Shown one piece after another: positions 61,837-64,000 of a stretch of DNA of 64,000 bases. This DNA comes from Dipylidium caninum (Eukaryota > Platyhelminthes > Cestoda > Cyclophyllidea > Dipylidiidae). The stretch's first letter is position 1. Every line of letters starts with the position of its first letter. The stretch covers positions 620,001 through 684,000 of the forward strand of contig QEYB01001296.1 in the NCBI GenBank assembly GCA_017562135.1, in the 5' to 3' direction. Position numbers and translations under genes: made by a program. The notes below the pieces were generated by a model. The model did no database searches, had not been told where the DNA came from, and saw nothing but the letters and a program-made list of their open reading frames with translations.

Positions 61837-64000
61837 ATGGAAACTTTAGGTGAATGTCCTAGTGGCTCTTCACATTTGTCGAAGTCGTCTGCAAATCCCG
61901 ACTTCAACAGTGACCGGAGTGGAGGCACATCTATTTCTTTGGCCACTAAAACAAAGACATTGGCTAGGCGTGTTTTTGCTAACTGTAATCCTTTTATACC
62001 TATTTATTAATTTTAGCCTCTAAAGCTGAAACAGACAGCGATATGGAACACCTCCCTGACGTGGATTTTCCTTATTCTCCTGTCTTCAATTTGTTAGACA
62101 ACACTGAAACTGCTCTTTCTCGTGACCACACGCGGCGTATGAAGTTTTCCATGGCGTTTATTTACCCTAAAGTTGGTAAATGCGAAGAGAAGCCACTAGA
62201 GGAATTTCCGCCATCGTGCTCTCAGGCATTCAACGATAATTTTGAGGACATTAACCTCACGCAAATGCTAGAAAATACCATAGATCCCGTCAGTTCTTGC
62301 GGCGGTTTGTTCACTTCCTATATATATTTTAGTTATGTCAGGCGTTCCGGAAAATACCGAGCCGTCTCTGAAGGAAAGTAACGTGTGCGACCCATCGTCA
62401 AGTGTTAGTTCGCATAGAGAGGCATGTTTTTTTTACAATCAGGAGCCCCAAGTGTCCATAGATTCTTTAAGTCGGACTAAGTCCACGAATATGTCTCATT
62501 GTACCAATCAAGGTAGGCCTTATATTATTCCTCTTAACAGCACTTTAAAAATGTCAATCGTCTAATGGATTTGTCTATCCTTTTTAAGAACCCAATCTTT
62601 CAGCAAAATCAACTTCTCACCGTACCGCATCTCTTGACATTAGTCGTTGTTTTAAAACCGCCTCGGGAGCTGTTTTAAGTAAACCTTCTGGCGAATCGTT
62701 GCGTCGAGTTAGACACCTTTTTGAGGAAGATATGGGTAAGGTTAGGCTTTCATATGACTAAAGTTTGGGAGCATCTTAACTAGTTTTTCTTTTTATATTT
62801 AGGCCCCGGCAATTTTATAATCGATGATTCTGAAAAGATTGATTTCGTATTTAAATCATTCAACCAACAGAGATCTCCGCATAGTTCGGCGTCTGCTGAT
62901 GATTCATTGTGTCGTGAAGACTCTATTCAATGTAGCACTTCTCTTCTAATTGGTCCTGGGAAAGAGAAGTCTGGTGAGTATTTTTCTAGTGAATACTTAT
63001 CACTGTTGTAGCTGTTGACGAGTCCATGACTCGTGACACCGAAAAGCTGAACCCTTCTAGGGGAAAGAAAACCTACAAGGAGCGTTTTTTGTGTGATGAC
63101 TCTAGGCCATATTCCATCGACTCTGCGAATCTGACCGAAGCTATTTCTGAAAACTACCAAGTAGGACCTTATTTACATTCGTCGTCAGAACAAAGTAAAA
63201 ATGGTGCTTCGTCTAACGCTTGTTTTGTAACTGGTCATGGCAAGCCAATATCTGCGCCTTCTGATGAGTCGATGAAGCTTGCGAAACGTATTCTGATGGA
63301 TGATGATGATGTAGACAAAACCATCCATGAAAAAACAAGGAATCTTATTCAACCTCATCGTAATAAATCTTTGGGGAGTACATTTGACTCATTATCTGCA
63401 GATAAAAAATCTATTTTAAGTATGGAAGAAGTTGTGTCACCACGACTCAACTATGAATTTTGCCTATCGAGTAAACAACATCATCGACAGCAATCATTGA
63501 CGCCCGAGAGATCGGTGATGGATAATATTGATTGCGATTTACCTATAGACGCTCGTGATGTACTTCATCTGATGAAAACTGATAAGAAGTCGCATGAAAG
63601 TTGCAACTCACTGAATTCTGTGTCAGCGGACACGGATTTTGATTGCGCGATGTCACCTACTTTTGACTTTGATGGCTCATTTGAAATGTCTTCCCAGATG
63701 TTGAACGTAATTGACGGAACTTCGTCTCAAGATTTATGCGGAATGGAGTCTATGGGGATAGAGGAACAACGAATTGTAGCGCGCAGAGAACAGGAAGTTA
63801 AAGCCAGATGCCGCTTTAAACTTTCGGGCAGTTTAGGTTCTCTTAATCGAAAAAGTGGTCAAGTCGGATCAGCACCGACTCAATTTAAGATTGCTCAAGA
63901 ACCTACTGCACCTGGAATATTGTGGCATTTACGAAAACGTGGTGGTCTGCCGACTAATTGTGACCTTTCTTATCCTGGGTCAAATTCGCTCGGAAAAGAG
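61837..64000 (+). CDS. BRCA2: BRCA2 homologue with BRC repeats, N-terminal part (truncated by window edge)
   Basis: Homologous-recombination mediator that loads RAD51 on single-stranded DNA. Exons: 61837-61969 (tentative start, ATG METLGECPSG), 62017-62304, 62333-62512, 62589-62735, 62803-62973 and 63012 to beyond 64000. All phases agree, giving about 636 residues so far. The protein is Ser/Asp-rich and disordered apart from two BRC-type motifs. The first (about 62650-62735) is canonical: CFKTASGAVLSKPSGES followed by LRRVRHLFEED. The second (about 63219-63312) is divergent: CFVTGHGKPISAPSDES followed by MKLAKRILMDD, with TGHG for TASG. Near the right edge a basic stretch (ARREQEVKARCRFKLSGSLG) resembles the segment just before the helical DNA-binding domain of BRCA2. 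Introns are 28-76 nt. The identification rests mainly on the BRC repeat; the start is the least certain part. Confidence 0.85.
62650..62735 (+). other. Canonical BRC repeat (RAD51-binding)
   Basis: Reads CFKTASGAVLSKPSGES then LRRVRHLFEED, matching the F-x-T-A-S-G core and the later L/I-F pocket residues by which BRC repeats hold RAD51. It ends at the splice donor of its exon. Confidence 0.85.
63219..63312 (+). other. Divergent second BRC-like repeat
   Basis: Reads CFVTGHGKPISAPSDES then MKLAKRILMDD. Spacing matches the first repeat and the F, T, G, K and S-x-x-x-M/L positions are kept, but the FxTA core is FVTG. Its RAD51 affinity cannot be judged from sequence. Confidence 0.65.

Noticed and set aside
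61761..61946. 61-codon minus-strand ORF
   Set aside because: It is antisense to the proposed first BRCA2 exon, whose plus-strand frame and phase fit the next exon.
1..64000. tRNA, rRNA, CRISPR and transposon searches by eye
   Set aside because: No cloverleaf with A/B boxes, rRNA core, regularly spaced repeats, reverse transcriptase, integrase or transposase motif was recognised. Old, decayed repeats could be missed without a search.

Overview
The window is nuclear DNA of an animal, most likely a parasitic flatworm (cestode or trematode). Spliceosomal introns interrupt almost every gene, and the exons rebuild recognisable metazoan proteins only after splicing. Many introns are only 26-40 nt long and these cluster at the 5' ends of genes, a pattern known from schistosomes and tapeworms. 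Nothing bacterial, viral or CRISPR-like was seen. The flatworm assignment is inference from gene architecture and has not been tested by a search. Exon borders were worked out by hand from GT/AG sites, reading phase and remembered protein families.

Layout from left to right. MON2 (-) fills 1-23366, runs off the left edge and has 22 exons in view. An intronless rhodopsin-type peptide GPCR (+, 8766-9950) sits inside its 4.4 kb intron on the opposite strand. SEC24 of the A/B type (-, 24308-29416) is followed by the divergently placed ALG13 (+, 30634-31095). Next come the succinyl-CoA ligase beta subunit (-, 31801-34244), a SAXO/FAM154 axonemal protein (+, 35011-38100), CCDC12/cwf18 (-, 38595-42903) and an activin/TGF-beta type II receptor kinase (-, 44273 to about 50369). 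ILRUN (+, 51479 to about 52680) precedes a 4 kb stretch without a recognised gene. NAA15 (+, 56812-61140) and a BRCA2 homologue (+, about 61837 to beyond the right edge) close the window.

The genes are not a pathway cluster. MON2 and SEC24 both serve membrane traffic, ALG13 starts N-glycan assembly at the ER, SUCLG2-like is a citric-acid-cycle enzyme, SAXO binds ciliary or sperm microtubules, CCDC12 is a spliceosome protein, the receptor kinase and GPCR are signalling proteins, ILRUN is a UBA-like/FW-domain regulator, NAA15 is the NatA scaffold and BRCA2 loads RAD51.

Points most worth a second look: the nested antisense GPCR with a degenerate DRY motif, the very short 5' introns, two apparent single-base frameshifts (ALG13 and NAA15), two BRC-type motifs (one degenerate) in the visible part of BRCA2, the tight NAA15-BRCA2 spacing, a GC-AG intron in SEC24, and a purine/pyrimidine strand skew that follows gene direction.
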